A DNA stretch of 6,244 nt from an uncultured Alistipes sp. GTDB taxonomy: Bacteria > Bacteroidota > Bacteroidia > Bacteroidales > Rikenellaceae. Location of the stretch: positions 1 through 6,244 of the forward strand of contig CAAFWE010000214.1 in NCBI GenBank assembly GCA_900766655.1, read 5' to 3'. Both the position numbers and the translations under genes were made by a program. The number at the start of each line of letters is the position of its first letter. Position 1 is the first letter of the stretch. The notes beneath the pieces were generated by a model, which was not told the origin of the DNA, did no database searches, and was given only the letters and a program-made list of their open reading frames with translations. Below are positions 5,866 to 6,244 of the stretch, in pieces.

Positions 5866-6244
5866 TTAGCAAATCGCTAAATTTTTCTCTTTAATCATCT
5901 GTCGCATATTGATCAGCGCATAGCGCATACGACCAAGTGCGGTGTTGATGCTAACGCCAGTCTGCTCGGCTATCTCCTTGAAACTCAGACCTTCGTAGTA
6001 GCGCATACGAACCACCTCGCGCTGCTCCTCGGGTAACATCTCGACCAACATACGCACTTCGGCTGCCTGCTGCTCCGAGATGAGGGTATCCTCGATCGAA
6101 GGCTCTGCAAAGTTCATACTGCCCAAAACATCGAAACCGGCACTCGACTCGCTCAAGGTCTTTGCCTGCTTTTGTGCGCGGAAGTGGTCCAACACACGAT
6201 TGTGCGCTATTCGCAACAACCAAGGCAGGAATCGGCCTTTGTCG
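5866..6244 (-). CDS. ECF-type RNA polymerase sigma factor (5' end cut off)
   Basis: The frame is open to the right edge; 125 C-terminal residues are visible and the start is outside the window. The first visible residues (DKGRFLPWLLRIAHNRVLDHFR, about 1-22) are the end of sigma region 2, which recognises the -10-type element. A linker (about 23-60) follows, and then region 4: LPEEQREVVRMRYYEGLSFKEIAEQTGVS and a recognition helix INTALGRMRYALINMR (about 70-114), which should contact the -35-type element. Full-length relatives are about 180-200 residues, so roughly 60-70 residues are missing. No anti-sigma factor gene is visible downstream, only a candidate 41-residue ORF. The stop codon lies in a weak hairpin (5866-5880). 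The target genes are unknown. Confidence 0.93.
   Translation of the reverse strand, partial: DKGRFLPWLLRIAHNRVLDHFRAQKQAKTLSESSAGFDVLGSMNFAEPSIEDTLISEQQAAEVRMLVEMLPEEQREVVRMRYYEGLSFKEIAEQTGVSINTALGRMRYALINMRQMIKEKNLAIC

Noticed and set aside
5866..5880. Hairpin TTAGC-GATTT-GCTAA at the sigma stop codon as a terminator
   Set aside because: The stem is only 5 bp and A/T-rich, with no proper T-run. The GC-rich hairpin at 5624-5644 is far stronger.
6216..6219. TTG at 6219 as the start of the sigma factor
   Set aside because: The frame continues upstream with RFLPWL, typical of sigma region 2, so the gene is cut by the window edge and does not start here.

Overview
This 6.2 kb window looks like chromosomal DNA from a member of the Bacteroidales, possibly Alistipes or a relative. 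The phylum call rests on A-rich translation starts without Shine-Dalgarno sites, several matches to the Bacteroidetes -7 promoter consensus TAnnTTTG, and protein types typical of the group. The genus is a guess from base composition and gene style. All supported genes lie on the minus strand, so the window is read from right to left.

Right end (about 5624-6244): the C-terminal 125 residues of an ECF-type RNA polymerase sigma factor run off the right edge. A candidate 41-residue ORF (5672-5797) follows in the same direction. A strong intrinsic terminator with a C(UUCG)G tetraloop (5624-5644) comes about 28 bases after its stop.

Non-coding block (5327-5671, about 345 bases): besides that terminator, it holds a roughly 127-bp imperfect palindrome (5500-5626), a separated 18-bp direct repeat (5465-5482 and 5584-5601), five tandem copies of a 9-nt unit (5411-5455), a 7-nt repeat (5371-5398), and the dapD promoter (-7 element at 5354-5361).

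Central operon (2277-5326): dapD (lysine/diaminopimelate synthesis), then a Tat-type, probably lipidated FAD-dependent oxidoreductase of unknown substrate, then birA (biotin protein ligase). The gaps are 16 and 1 bases, so the three are probably co-transcribed. DapD and BirA are cytoplasmic biosynthetic enzymes, whereas the middle enzyme is predicted to be exported.

Left part (1-2276): gcvH, the lipoyl carrier of the glycine cleavage system, has its own -7-like element just after birA and a clear terminator after its stop. Next comes a long exported protein, cut by the left edge after 570 residues. It has a signal peptide, about nine GLUG-like repeats carrying a regular C-x-N motif, and the N-terminal domain found on Bacteroidetes calcineurin-like phosphoesterases. 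The catalytic domain would lie outside the window.

Most of the window is ordinary core metabolism. The parts most worth a second look are the long palindrome, the 41-residue ORF behind the sigma factor, the repeat-plus-phosphoesterase fusion, and the promoter that abuts the gcvH terminator. I found no evidence for a CRISPR array, transposase, prophage or defence system.
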